Part shown: positions 1-9,617 of the stretch, piece by piece | How positions within the stretch are numbered: position 1 is the stretch's first letter | How the letters are laid out: each line of letters starts with the position of its first letter | Assembly: GCA_014800385.1 (NCBI GenBank) | Contig: JAAVGE010000024.1 | Coordinates: 33,324-89,020 of the forward strand | Reading direction: 5' to 3' | DNA length: 55,697 nt | Source of the DNA: Bacteroidales bacterium | GTDB taxonomy: Bacteria > Bacteroidota > Bacteroidia > Bacteroidales > Muribaculaceae | Notes under the pieces: model-generated | What the model saw: the letters and a program-made list of their open reading frames with translations, nothing else | Database searches by the model: none | Told to the model about the DNA's origin: nothing | Translations under genes and position numbers: made by a program

Positions 1-62
1 TGCAGTAAACATTATTGAGAATCAATATGTTATAATATTGTTAACTCAAAAAATCTATTACC

Positions 63-470
63 ATGTCTTACAAAGTTATCGATATTGAAGGAGTAGGCGA
101 AGTATACGCCGGTAAACTGCAGGCTGCAGGAGTGAAAACAACAGAGGATTTGCTGGAAAAGGCTGCCACCAAGAAAGGACGCGAGGCTCTTGCCGAGGAA
201 ACCGGCATCCCTTACAAACTTATTCTCAAATGGGCTAACCATGCTGATTTGTTCCGCATCAAAGGTGTGGCAGGACAGTTCGCCGAACTTCTGGAAGCAG
301 GAGGCGTTGACACCATCAAGGAGTTCCGCCACCGTGTAGCCGCTAACCTCTACCTCACTCTGGTTAAGGTAAACAATGAAAAACACCTTTGCGGACGTGT
401 ACCCACCGAAACAGAGATTCAGAAAATGATTGATCAGGCCAAGGAACTTGAGCCCAGAATCACATATTAA
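63..470 (+). CDS. DUF4332 domain protein (helix-hairpin-helix type)
   Basis: A 135-residue soluble protein with no signal peptide or membrane segment. The sequence reads as two tandem helix-hairpin-helix-like units: an N-terminal IEGVGEVYAGKLQAAGV stretch followed by a second RIKGVAGQFAELLEAGGV stretch near residue 65. This is the pattern of the DUF4332 family, whose members look like DNA-binding or protein-binding HhH folds but have no firmly known role. The start at the ATG gives MSYKVIDIEG, typical of the family. It stands alone, with a strong intrinsic terminator just downstream, so it is probably monocistronic; its promoter may lie outside the window. Family call is fairly sure, function unknown. 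Confidence 0.8.
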   Translation: MSYKVIDIEGVGEVYAGKLQAAGVKTTEDLLEKAATKKGREALAEETGIPYKLILKWANHADLFRIKGVAGQFAELLEAGGVDTIKEFRHRVAANLYLTLVKVNNEKHLCGRVPTETEIQKMIDQAKELEPRITY

Positions 471-493
471 TATAATATCATATCTTCCTTTAC

Positions 494-535
494 GGGGCTG
501 CGTTGATTCATGTTGACGCAGCCCTGCTCTTTTTT
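494..535 (+). terminator. Intrinsic terminator after the DUF4332 gene
   Basis: A 9-bp perfect stem, GGGCTGCGT (495-503) with ACGCAGCCC (516-524), 12-nt loop, followed by a T-rich run at 528-535. It lies 25 bp beyond the stop codon of the DUF4332 gene. Confidence 0.85.
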
Positions 536-558
536 ATCTGTATGCTGATTTTCTTTTA

Positions 559-580
559 GACAGTAGAACAGGAGAAACAG
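559..580 (+). repeat. 22-bp repeat, arm 1 (inverted relative to 5539-5560)
   Basis: This 22-bp segment, beginning GACAGTAGAACAGG, is the exact reverse complement of 5539-5560. The two arms flank the large secreted-protein gene on either side. Similarity outside the 22 bp is weak and gapped, so it may be the remnant of a longer element. The rest of the 471-853 gap holds the terminator at 494-535 and the promoter at 760-792; I see no convincing gene in it. Confidence 0.7.
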
Positions 581-759
581 TAGGGTTGAGGTTTTTATAG
601 AGAACAGTCGGGGTGTTAGGGATGGGTATGCCCATGTGGTTATCTATAAAATCAACTGTCAGAAATCTACAATTATTCATTGCTAACAATTTGATTACCA
701 ACTTCAAACAGCGACCAGGCAACAATTTAACGTTAAATATTGTTAATTATATTAATATT

Positions 760-792
760 TTTGTAAATTATAGAATAATAGTTGTACTTTTA
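760..792 (+). promoter_or_regulatory. Bacteroidetes-type promoter for the 1472-residue secreted protein
   Basis: TTTG at 760-763, a 21-bp spacer, then TACTTTTA at 785-792, which matches TAnnTTTG except for the last base. The position 60 bp before the start codon fits a short leader. The surrounding DNA is very AT-rich, so chance matches are possible. Confidence 0.5.
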
Positions 793-853
793 TCGTCAAA
801 TCGCATTTTATGTTTTTAATCCATAATTTTCACCAATCATTTAATTACAATTT

Positions 854-3800
854 ATGACCAAAAAGTACTTATTATTGTTTAGCACGGCTCTGTGTTTAAC
901 TGTCGGTACGGCTTATGGCATTTTGCCGGACCACCGACAAGCCGACCGTGCTCCGGAAGCGGTACGCTTTGAACTGTCTGACAATCCGTCCGAAAATCTG
1001 CGCCCGAGAAAGCCTCATCTGAAAGGGGATTTCCGTGTGGCAGGCAAAAAGCATGGTAAGGCAAAAACTCGAGCCACGGCCTCAGCCTCCCCTCTCATCT
1101 ATGCCAATATCGTTGATTATGCCCCGAACGATGAACCCGGCATCTATTCATTCACTCCTGACTCTTACGAGTTCACGCCCGTAGCAACTGACGGTGAATT
1201 TGGATACACCTACGGTTCCACCTACTCCAACGGTTCGTTCATCGGCATTGACGGTAAAGGATTCGGCTACAACTGGAACGCCGACAACTGGAGCCTGATT
1301 GCCGGTCCTGTCGCGAGCACAAATGTAAAAAGCACTACTATGGCAGCCGATCCGACGGACGGAACAATCTATTCATGTGCTTTTGCTGCTGACGGTCAGT
1401 CAATCGAACTTATAACCATTGACCCCGCAACCTTCACACGTGTCTCCACCCTCTCAAAGGTTGACGAGACAATCTCCGCACTTGTATTTGACCAGAAAGG
1501 GACACTCTACGGCTTCGGTGACACGGGTAAACTGTTTACCATTGACAAAACAAACGGCTCATTCACATACAAAGGAGATACCGGTATTGATGCTTACTTT
1601 GACGGTGCAGCAGTGATTGACCCTGCCAGCGGTGTCTGTTTCTATGCCGCCACCGACTGGGAGTGCGGGCTCTATGAAGTTAATCTCTCAACCTGTGAGG
1701 CCAAACTGATCATGGAGTTTGACGATGAGGAGGAGATAAAATCAATGTATATCCTGCCGGAAGCCCCTGCTACAGGTGCTCCGTCAGCGGCCGAAAACCT
1801 CAAAACATCTTTTGAAAAGGGTTCGATGACAGGAAAAATATCCTTTACCGCACCTACCCTTACCTTTGACGGTGCCACCGGAACAGGCAACCTGAACTAC
1901 ACTCTCGCTTGCAACGATGTTGAATTGAAGAGGAGTTCATGCCAATGGGGTGAGGATGTGACCGTCGACTACACGGCACCCGAGACCGGCAGTTATGCCT
2001 TCGTTGTTACAATGTACAGCGATGCCGGTGAAAGCCGTCAGGCAGCAAAAGGATGCTGGATCGGCAACGACACTCCGGGTGATCCATCCAACCTGAAGGT
2101 TGTACGAAAAAATGGTGAAAATCTCATCACCTGGAACGCACCGTCATCAAGTCTGCACGGTGGTTACGTAGCATTTGATGAGATTACCTACACTGTCACC
2201 CGTTTCCCCGGCAACAGCATTGTGGCTGAGGGAATCAAAGAGTGTCAGTACACCGACAAACTCGCCGACGGAAACGCTCCCGAACAATATCACTACACCG
2301 TGACCGCTTCATGGAACGGAGCCGAATCAGGCAGCGTGACATCTAACAATGTGATGGTAGGTGCTGTTTATTACAACAGTTTCGACACTCAGGAACAGTT
2401 TGACGAATTCCTTTCAGTGAGCCTGATACTTGACGGACCCGAATGGACCTACGCCTCATGGTACAAAGCCGCCACGGTAAGCGACTTTGAAGATGCAGCC
2501 GTTTCGGCATGGCTTATCTCACCGGCTTTCCAACTCTCTGCCGGAAACACCTATACACTGAAATTCGACACCTGGTGCTCCAACGATAACTACAAAGAAA
2601 ATCTGTCGGTCTACATCACCCCGACAAGTATCCCCGCCGATATCTATACCGCAACACCCGTGATTAACAAGATGACCATCAACTGGGAATACTATGACAC
2701 CAAGACCATCACTACGGAGTTCACACCCGAAGCCGATGGAACATACTATCTTACTTTCAACGGATGTTCAGCACGTGACCTCGGAAGTGTGTATGTCGAC
2801 AATATTCTGCTTTACCGCAACTCCACAGTGCCTTTCCCCGCTTCTCCCGAGGTGAGCGGTGAGGTTATGTTCGGAAACATGGCTATGATTTCTGTTACCG
2901 CACCTGCTACAGACACCGATGGTAATGAACTGGAATCATTGCTTCGTCTGGATATTTTCCGCAACGGTGAAATGATTAAGAGTTATGACAATCCCGAACC
3001 CGGCGAAACATATAACTTCATCGACATGATTCCCGGAGAAGGCTCTTTCACCTACACAGCAATAGCATACTCCGAAGCCGGTCCTTCAGCAGCAGGATCA
3101 TATCTTATCTCAACCGTCGCAGCCGCCAAGCCCCGTCAGGCACGCATCACATCTATCACTGAAAACGGCAACTCGGGTGAGATAACATTGGAATGGGACG
3201 CACCCTCCACCGACCTCAGCAACAATCCCATTGTTGACGGCACGCTGACCTATTCAATCTATGTTGACGGTCAGGATCAACCCGTCGCAACCGGTCTGAC
3301 CGATACCAAACATACCTGGCAGGCAGTTGAAAGCGGTAAACAGGAATTCCTCTCTTTCTTCATTGTTGTTTCAAACGAAGCCGGCGACAGCGCACCCTCG
3401 GCCATGAGCGAACCTCGTCCATTCGGAACACCTGACAAAGCACCTTACGCAGAATCATTTGCCGGAATGGAACCGACAAACGTATGGAATTTCTATAACA
3501 GTGATGACTATAGCGAGGGGCGCTGGCTCTTCGTGGCAGAGTCTGAAACCCCCAAGGCATCGCCCGTAGACAATGACGGCGGTATGCTCGCCTTCGAGGG
3601 TGAATACCTTGACGATACGGCCTGGGCTACCTCAGGCAAGATTGACCTGGGCGAAGGCACCTCTCCCCGTCTCTCATTCTGGTATTTTGCCGTTAACGCC
3701 ACCGAGGGTAAGGATCAACTCGATGTTATGGTCAGCGATGGCTCAGGCTACAAGCGCCTTGACTCCTTCACCATGCGCGACGCGATGGCCAACGGCTGGA

Positions 3801-5272
3801 TGAAGCGTACTGTTGACCTTTCAGCCTACGCAGGAAAAGTTATCTCACTCCGACTGGTCGGCACTTCTTTCCGCACCCGCTCTCTGATGCTGATTGACCG
3901 GATTGAGATTCTCACACTCGACAAAGATGTTGAAGCAGCAGCCTTTATCGCTCCGGCAAGCGTTATCACCGGTAAGGAGTTCAGTATCACCGGTGTTGTC
4001 CTGAACAACGGCAATGACATCAACGGCACCGTCACCGTGTCGCTCCTCCGTGACGGAGTAGAAGTCGCAAAGGATAACATCTACGGTATTCAGTCAGGTG
4101 GTGAAGGCTATGCTGCTTTCACTCAGGAAGCCGATGCAGGAAGCGCGGAAACAATCAAGTATCAGATGATAGTTACTCTTGACGGTGATCAAGTGACTGA
4201 TAACAACACCTCAGAAGAGGTTACCGTAAAGGTTATCCCATGCACTCTTCCCACCGTTCAAAATCTGCAGGCCTCATACACCTCTGATAAGAAAACCGAC
4301 GTGCGACTTACATGGACTGCTCCGGATGTTACCGCACTCGCTCCGGAGGCTTATACCGAGAACTTTGAATATTACGAACCGTTTGAAATCAATCCCGAAG
4401 GTGACTGGCATTTCATTGATGGTGACGGCGACTACACCTACGGTTCGCAATCATATCCATTTGAAGGGATGACGGATCCCAAAGCGTTCATTGTTCTTGA
4501 CTCCGACCACTTCAATCTCACCTACACCGCCCACTCCGGAAACCGTTATCTGGCCTCATTCAGCGGTGTCAACAAACAGAACGACGACTGGATGATATCG
4601 CCGGAATTGTTCGGTGGCGCACAGACCGTTTCTCTACATGCACGCTCCTACACCGACATGTATGGTTCTGAACAGTTTGAAATCCTCGCCTCTTCATCCG
4701 GTAATGCTATGGCTGACTTTAAGTTAGTCAAGAAATTCGAGACAGTTCCCACCGAATGGACCGAGTTCAGCGCAGATCTTCCCGAAGGTACCAAATACTT
4801 TGCCATCCGTTGCACTTCAAACAACACATTCATGTTCTTCGTTGACGACGTGACCTATATCCCGGCCGTTCATCCCGCCACGAAGTTCAATATCACCGGA
4901 TTCAACCTGTTTGTCAACGGTAAACGTGTGAATAACTCGCCCATCTTCAGCATGGCGTATAACCACACACCCGCTGCCGGAACTGATCCCGAGTACGCTC
5001 TTTCTGTAATCTACGATCATGGAGAATCCATACTCAGCAAATCAGTTAAGCCCTCGCTCAGCAGCGTTGAAATCGTAGCCGAGGAAACTCTCACAGCACA
5101 TGCCATAGCAGGAGGTATTGAAATCAATGGTAAAGGTAACGCCACCGTAGTTTCAGCCGATGGACGCATGTTGTTCTCCGGAAATGTTGATGATACAGTC
5201 TTTGTACCCACCGCATCAGGTGTTTATCTTGCCGGTGCAGCCAATGCACCCGTCAAGGTTATCGTTCGCTGA
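854..5272 (+). CDS. Large secreted multi-domain surface protein (cleaved-adhesin/choice-of-anchor-J and FN3-like modules)
   Basis: A 1472-residue exported protein. Residues 1-22 form a signal peptide (MTKKYLLLFSTALCLTVG). Residues about 90-310 look like a beta-propeller or YncE-like region with repeated 'TIDPATF/TIDKTNG' strands. Fibronectin-III-like segments lie near 406-500 and 760-860. Three choice-of-anchor-J/cleaved-adhesin-like jelly-roll modules lie near 505-660, 864-1020 and 1167-1335, each with a W(L/M)ISP or similar strand. A CARDB-like segment lies near 1026-1125. The last 75 residues (…VVSADGRMLFSG… to …VKVIVR) resemble a short type IX secretion sorting domain ending in a basic residue. 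Known Bacteroidetes proteins of this make-up are cell-surface adhesins or peptidase-like proteins, but I see no catalytic motif. It has its own promoter and terminator, and is flanked by a 22-bp inverted repeat. Role inferred as surface binding. Confidence 0.75.
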   Translation: MTKKYLLLFSTALCLTVGTAYGILPDHRQADRAPEAVRFELSDNPSENLRPRKPHLKGDFRVAGKKHGKAKTRATASASPLIYANIVDYAPNDEPGIYSFTPDSYEFTPVATDGEFGYTYGSTYSNGSFIGIDGKGFGYNWNADNWSLIAGPVASTNVKSTTMAADPTDGTIYSCAFAADGQSIELITIDPATFTRVSTLSKVDETISALVFDQKGTLYGFGDTGKLFTIDKTNGSFTYKGDTGIDAYFDGAAVIDPASGVCFYAATDWECGLYEVNLSTCEAKLIMEFDDEEEIKSMYILPEAPATGAPSAAENLKTSFEKGSMTGKISFTAPTLTFDGATGTGNLNYTLACNDVELKRSSCQWGEDVTVDYTAPETGSYAFVVTMYSDAGESRQAAKGCWIGNDTPGDPSNLKVVRKNGENLITWNAPSSSLHGGYVAFDEITYTVTRFPGNSIVAEGIKECQYTDKLADGNAPEQYHYTVTASWNGAESGSVTSNNVMVGAVYYNSFDTQEQFDEFLSVSLILDGPEWTYASWYKAATVSDFEDAAVSAWLISPAFQLSAGNTYTLKFDTWCSNDNYKENLSVYITPTSIPADIYTATPVINKMTINWEYYDTKTITTEFTPEADGTYYLTFNGCSARDLGSVYVDNILLYRNSTVPFPASPEVSGEVMFGNMAMISVTAPATDTDGNELESLLRLDIFRNGEMIKSYDNPEPGETYNFIDMIPGEGSFTYTAIAYSEAGPSAAGSYLISTVAAAKPRQARITSITENGNSGEITLEWDAPSTDLSNNPIVDGTLTYSIYVDGQDQPVATGLTDTKHTWQAVESGKQEFLSFFIVVSNEAGDSAPSAMSEPRPFGTPDKAPYAESFAGMEPTNVWNFYNSDDYSEGRWLFVAESETPKASPVDNDGGMLAFEGEYLDDTAWATSGKIDLGEGTSPRLSFWYFAVNATEGKDQLDVMVSDGSGYKRLDSFTMRDAMANGWMKRTVDLSAYAGKVISLRLVGTSFRTRSLMLIDRIEILTLDKDVEAAAFIAPASVITGKEFSITGVVLNNGNDINGTVTVSLLRDGVEVAKDNIYGIQSGGEGYAAFTQEADAGSAETIKYQMIVTLDGDQVTDNNTSEEVTVKVIPCTLPTVQNLQASYTSDKKTDVRLTWTAPDVTALAPEAYTENFEYYEPFEINPEGDWHFIDGDGDYTYGSQSYPFEGMTDPKAFIVLDSDHFNLTYTAHSGNRYLASFSGVNKQNDDWMISPELFGGAQTVSLHARSYTDMYGSEQFEILASSSGNAMADFKLVKKFETVPTEWTEFSADLPEGTKYFAIRCTSNNTFMFFVDDVTYIPAVHPATKFNITGFNLFVNGKRVNNSPIFSMAYNHTPAAGTDPEYALSVIYDHGESILSKSVKPSLSSVEIVAEETLTAHAIAGGIEINGKGNATVVSADGRMLFSGNVDDTVFVPTASGVYLAGAANAPVKVIVR

Positions 5273-5305
5273 TTATGTATTAAACTTATAATCCTTTAAA
5301 AGAGA

Positions 5306-5343
5306 ACAGGCTGTGTCAAAATTTGATGCAGCCTGTATTTTTT
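5306..5343 (+). terminator. Intrinsic terminator of the secreted-protein gene
   Basis: Perfect 8-bp stem ACAGGCTG (5306-5313) with CAGCCTGT (5329-5336), then ATTTTTT. It lies 33 bp after the stop codon. The loop carries TGTCAAAATTTGA, a sequence common in terminators of this genome (compare 5604-5641 and 28650-28690). Confidence 0.85.
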
Positions 5344-5502
5344 ATGTGTTGTACGTACATGGACAGTGATGTATATTCGGCGGATGCTCCATGGAGCATC
5401 CCTACACTCTTGACAATCAACATATTAGCCCTGTAGGGCTGCTCCATGGAGCAGCCGCATAATCCTGTATACGGTTAGGCTGCACCTATTTTGACACACC
5501 CT
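5344..5502. repeat. Dispersed palindromic intergenic repeat, copy 1
   Basis: About 159 bp that recurs in the opposite orientation at 42255-42404. It contains two perfect 20-bp palindromes, GGATGCTCCATGGAGCATCC (5382-5401) and GGCTGCTCCATGGAGCAGCC (5437-5456), plus a competing hairpin AGCCC-TGTA-GGGCT (5427-5440). It ends in TTTTGACACACCC followed by a run of nine Ts, so the far edge could also act as a terminator. No coding capacity. It resembles a REP-like or MITE-like element without an obvious transposase. Confidence 0.85.
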
Positions 5503-5538
5503 TTTTTTTTCGTAACACGCTGAACAACATCAAACCTC

Positions 5539-5560
5539 CTGTTTCTCCTGTTCTACTGTC
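5539..5560 (-). repeat. 22-bp repeat, arm 2 (inverted relative to 559-580)
   Basis: Exact reverse complement of 559-580, ending GTTCTACTGTC. The pair brackets the 1472-residue surface-protein gene and its downstream palindromic repeat. The function is unknown. Confidence 0.7.
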
Positions 5561-5603
5561 AGAAGCATGCACGAGAAGGATACTTTAAGGCTGAGATCAA
5601 AGC

Positions 5604-5641
5604 AAGGAGGCTGTGCCAAAATGAATTGACACAGCCTCCTT
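5604..5641 (-). terminator. Stem-loop terminator downstream of groEL
   Basis: Perfect 12-bp stem AAGGAGGCTGTG (5604-5615) with CACAGCCTCCTT (5630-5641), 14-nt loop. It lies 24 bp beyond the groEL stop on the minus strand. The T-rich side is better on the plus strand than on the minus strand, so it may work in both directions or as a 3'-end stabiliser. Confidence 0.7.
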
Positions 5642-5664
5642 TATATTATCCGGGTTGGGATGGA

Positions 5665-7314
<1,650 letters not shown>

Positions 7315-7587
7315 TTATTCAATAACCGCCAAAACATCGCTTTGACGCATAATAAGATATTTGTTTCCTTCCACTTCAATTTCAGTTCCGGCATATTTAC
7401 CGTAAAGCACGGTGTCGCCTTCCTTGAGAATCATTTCCTCATCCTTGGTTCCGTTACCTGCCGCGATAACAGTGCCTTTGAGAGGTTTTTCCTTAGCGGA
7501 GTCAGGGATGATGATACCTGACATGGTCACTTCTTCAGCCGGTGTGGGATTAATCAGCACGCGGTCTGCCAATGGTTTGATATTCAT
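7315..7587 (-). CDS. groES: Co-chaperonin GroES (10 kDa)
   Basis: A 90-residue co-chaperonin, the heptameric lid of GroEL. It shows [12 protein letters not shown] at the N-terminus, the mobile-loop region ([18 protein letters not shown]), [15 protein letters not shown], and [14 protein letters not shown] at the C-terminus. It is the first gene of the groESL operon on the minus strand. The 109-bp gap between it and the upstream flippase-like gene holds no terminator that I can see but does hold a sigma-54 promoter match about 50 bp ahead of the start codon. Confidence 0.98.
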   Translation of the reverse strand: MNIKPLADRVLINPTPAEEVTMSGIIIPDSAKEKPLKGTVIAAGNGTKDEEMILKEGDTVLYGKYAGTEIEVEGNKYLIMRQSDVLAVIE

Positions 7588-7636
7588 ATTATCTATTGAA
7601 TTATATTGATTTATTTTTTTATTCTATTTTTCAGAT

Positions 7637-7652
7637 AGCAACTATCGTGCCA
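7637..7652 (-). promoter_or_regulatory. Sigma-54 (RpoN) promoter for groESL
   Basis: On the minus strand the sequence reads TGGCACGATAGTTGCT, which fits the sigma-54 consensus TGGCACG-N4-TTGCW at every specified base, including the essential GG at -24 and GC at -12 with correct spacing. The predicted transcript start near 7625 leaves a leader of about 38 nt before the groES ATG (7587). No TTTG/TAnnTTTG housekeeping promoter with good spacing and no CIRCE element is visible in the same 109-bp gap. An imperfect inverted repeat (GGCA-N8-TGCC) just upstream could be part of an activator site; that is a guess. Confidence 0.75.
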
Positions 7653-7696
7653 AACCTTTGTCCGGCACCGATTTCTGCCAATATAACACGCGGCGG

Positions 7697-8752
7697 TCAG
7701 GCTTTGTTCAGTTTTTTCGCACTCCGTTTTTCAAGCGCGATAGCCACGAAGGTGAAGATACCCAGCAGGATAAGCAGCAGTGTCTGTGCCCCTAACACAA
7801 GGTTGGCGAAGGCTGTGGCCTGGAGATTGAAGGTTGCGGGATCAGCCGAGGCGGGCATGTAGAGTGTCAGTCCGAAAATCACTGCCAACTGCCACGGTCC
7901 GATGCCACCGTTCGAGGGTATGCCCATGGCGATACTTGACAGGGTGAAGCACACCAGGCATACGATAAACCCATGGGTATGAAGCAGTTCCGTGGTCATA
8001 GGGAAGGCATAGAACGCAACATAGAGTTGAGTGTAGTAACACCCCCACACGCAGCAGGTCAGCAAAAGCCAGCGCAACTTGTGTTTCATGGTCAGAATAG
8101 TTGCGAAGCCGGTCCACAGGTCGCGGAGCATACACTTGATTTTGTCAATGAACTTCCCTTTACCGAAGCGGAAGAAAGCCCACAAAGCGGCAATAACCGC
8201 CACAATGGCGACGTAGGTCAGTGGTGAACTGACAATCTCCATTATTTTATTATATGTGTCGGGATACTTCTGGATGAACGCCATGATACCTGACGATGCA
8301 AGCAGGAAAGTGACAAGGGTGATGAGCAGCACTGTCACCGTGTCAGCCAATCGGTCGGACACCATGGAGCCGAAAACCAGAGTGAACGGACGGTCCTGAC
8401 GCTCGGCAATATAGCCGGTGCGCCACACCTCGCCCAAACGAGGAAACACGAGATTGATGGCATACGTTCCGAAAATACTGTAGGTCAGATTTTTCAGCGG
8501 TGTGTGACAGTCCAGCGCATCAAGTTGGATGCCCCAGCGCATGGCTCGGAAAATGTGTGAGAAAATACTTATCACAAGTGCAAGACCGATCCAGCGGAAA
8601 TCGCAGTCGCGACGTATAATCTCCATCATCTGATTGAAGTCGACACCGGTGAACAGAACATAGCATAATCCCACCGTCACTATCAGCGGAATGACTATTT
8701 TCATCAGTTTTCTGCCCAGAGAATCCTTTTTTTGACTATTTTCAGTTTTCAT
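7697..8752 (-). CDS. Flippase-like integral membrane protein (LPG synthase TM/UPF0104 family)
   Basis: A 351-residue protein with about eight hydrophobic helices, beginning near residue 17 (LMKIVIPLIVTVGLCYVLF). Conserved stretches of the lysylphosphatidylglycerol-synthase TM region family are present: RAMRWGIQLDAL near residue 70, FPRLGEVWRTGY near 103, and GIPSNGGIGPWQLAVIFGL near 256. This family comprises YbhN/AglD-like proteins and the membrane half of MprF, and acts in lipid flipping or glycolipid transfer; the soluble synthase domain is absent here, so it is not MprF itself. It is transcribed divergently from ksgA with a 74-bp gap and points toward groESL. Substrate unknown. Confidence 0.85.
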   Translation of the reverse strand: MKTENSQKKDSLGRKLMKIVIPLIVTVGLCYVLFTGVDFNQMMEIIRRDCDFRWIGLALVISIFSHIFRAMRWGIQLDALDCHTPLKNLTYSIFGTYAINLVFPRLGEVWRTGYIAERQDRPFTLVFGSMVSDRLADTVTVLLITLVTFLLASSGIMAFIQKYPDTYNKIMEIVSSPLTYVAIVAVIAALWAFFRFGKGKFIDKIKCMLRDLWTGFATILTMKHKLRWLLLTCCVWGCYYTQLYVAFYAFPMTTELLHTHGFIVCLVCFTLSSIAMGIPSNGGIGPWQLAVIFGLTLYMPASADPATFNLQATAFANLVLGAQTLLLILLGIFTFVAIALEKRSAKKLNKA

Positions 8753-8790
8753 TTTTGCTTAAATTTGTGCAAATTTAGTAAAAAGAGTTG

Positions 8791-8820
8791 TAACTTTGTA
8801 ACTAATTTTCAAAAAGGAGG
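8791..8820 (+). promoter_or_regulatory. Promoter -7 box and strong ribosome-binding site of ksgA
   Basis: TAACTTTG at 8791-8798 is a perfect Bacteroidetes -7 box. The nearest TTTG (8764-8767) stands 23 bp upstream, slightly farther than the usual 19-21. AAGGAGG at 8814-8820 is a textbook Shine-Dalgarno sequence 6 bp before the ATG, which is unusual in this phylum and in this window. Confidence 0.65.
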
Positions 8821-8826
8821 AATTAT

Positions 8827-9615
8827 ATGCAGAACGTTCGCCCCAAAAAGAACCTCGGACAACACTTTCTGACGGACCGCTCAGTGGCGGACCGCATAGC
8901 AGCGACTCTCGACCCCTACATCGGCATGCCGGTGATTGAGGTAGGACCCGGAATGGGTATGCTCACGCAGTTTTTGCTTGAGCGCGGTCATAACCTGACG
9001 GTAGTGGAACTTGACTCGGAAAGTGTGGAATACCTCAATGAAAATTTTCCGCAACTCAAAGGCCGCATCATTGAGGAGGATTTCCTGAAACTTGACCTCA
9101 ACAGGATTGTTCCGGGCGACGGTAAGTTCTGCGTCATCGGTAACTATCCCTACAACATCTCGTCGCAGATATTCTTCCATCTTCTGGATTATCTCGACAG
9201 AGTTGAATGTTGCTCCGGAATGCTCCAGCGCGAAGTAGCCCAACGTCTGGCTGCCGAGCCCGGCGGCAAAGACCGCGGTATACTGTCAATACTGCTTCAG
9301 GCGTGGTTCGACGTGGAGTATCTGTTCACCGTCAGCGAAAACGTGTTCAATCCGCCTCCCAAGGTCAAGAGCGGCGTGATAAAGATGGTACGCAACGGAG
9401 TGACCGACCTCGGGTGTGATACCCGCCTGTTCAAATCCATTGTCAAGACCTCCTTCGGGCAAAGGCGCAAAACCCTGCGTAACTCTCTGCGCGGAATGTT
9501 ACCGCCGGATCCGTCGCCTGAACTGATGGCATTGCCCGTGTGGGGTATGCGTCCCGAACAACTCTCCGTTGAACAATTCATAGAACTCACCAACCTCATT
9601 TCCAACAAAAAATAA
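8827..9615 (+). CDS. rsmA: 16S rRNA (adenine1518-N6/adenine1519-N6)-dimethyltransferase
   Basis: A 262-residue KsgA/RsmA enzyme that dimethylates two adjacent adenines at the 3' end of 16S rRNA late in small-subunit assembly, using S-adenosylmethionine. Visible motifs: KKNLGQHFL at the N-terminus, SAM motif I VIEVGPGMGMLT near residue 37, VVELD near residue 60, the catalytic motif IV NYPYNISSQIFF near residue 109, and FNPPPKVKSGVIKM near residue 176. Length is typical. It starts a run of plus-strand genes; the mgtE start follows after 2 bp, so the two are probably translated from one message. A strong Shine-Dalgarno sequence fixes the start. Confidence 0.97.
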   Translation: MQNVRPKKNLGQHFLTDRSVADRIAATLDPYIGMPVIEVGPGMGMLTQFLLERGHNLTVVELDSESVEYLNENFPQLKGRIIEEDFLKLDLNRIVPGDGKFCVIGNYPYNISSQIFFHLLDYLDRVECCSGMLQREVAQRLAAEPGGKDRGILSILLQAWFDVEYLFTVSENVFNPPPKVKSGVIKMVRNGVTDLGCDTRLFKSIVKTSFGQRRKTLRNSLRGMLPPDPSPELMALPVWGMRPEQLSVEQFIELTNLISNKK

Positions 9616-9617
9616 CG

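Noticed and set aside
613-819. Open frame of 68 codons between the DUF4332 gene and the large secreted protein
   Set aside because: It runs through the promoter region of the next gene, is AT-rich and shows no protein-like pattern.
7588-7696. CIRCE/HrcA operator upstream of groES
   Set aside because: No TTAGCACTC-N9-GAGTGCTAA or close variant in the gap; the only strong signal is the sigma-54 promoter.
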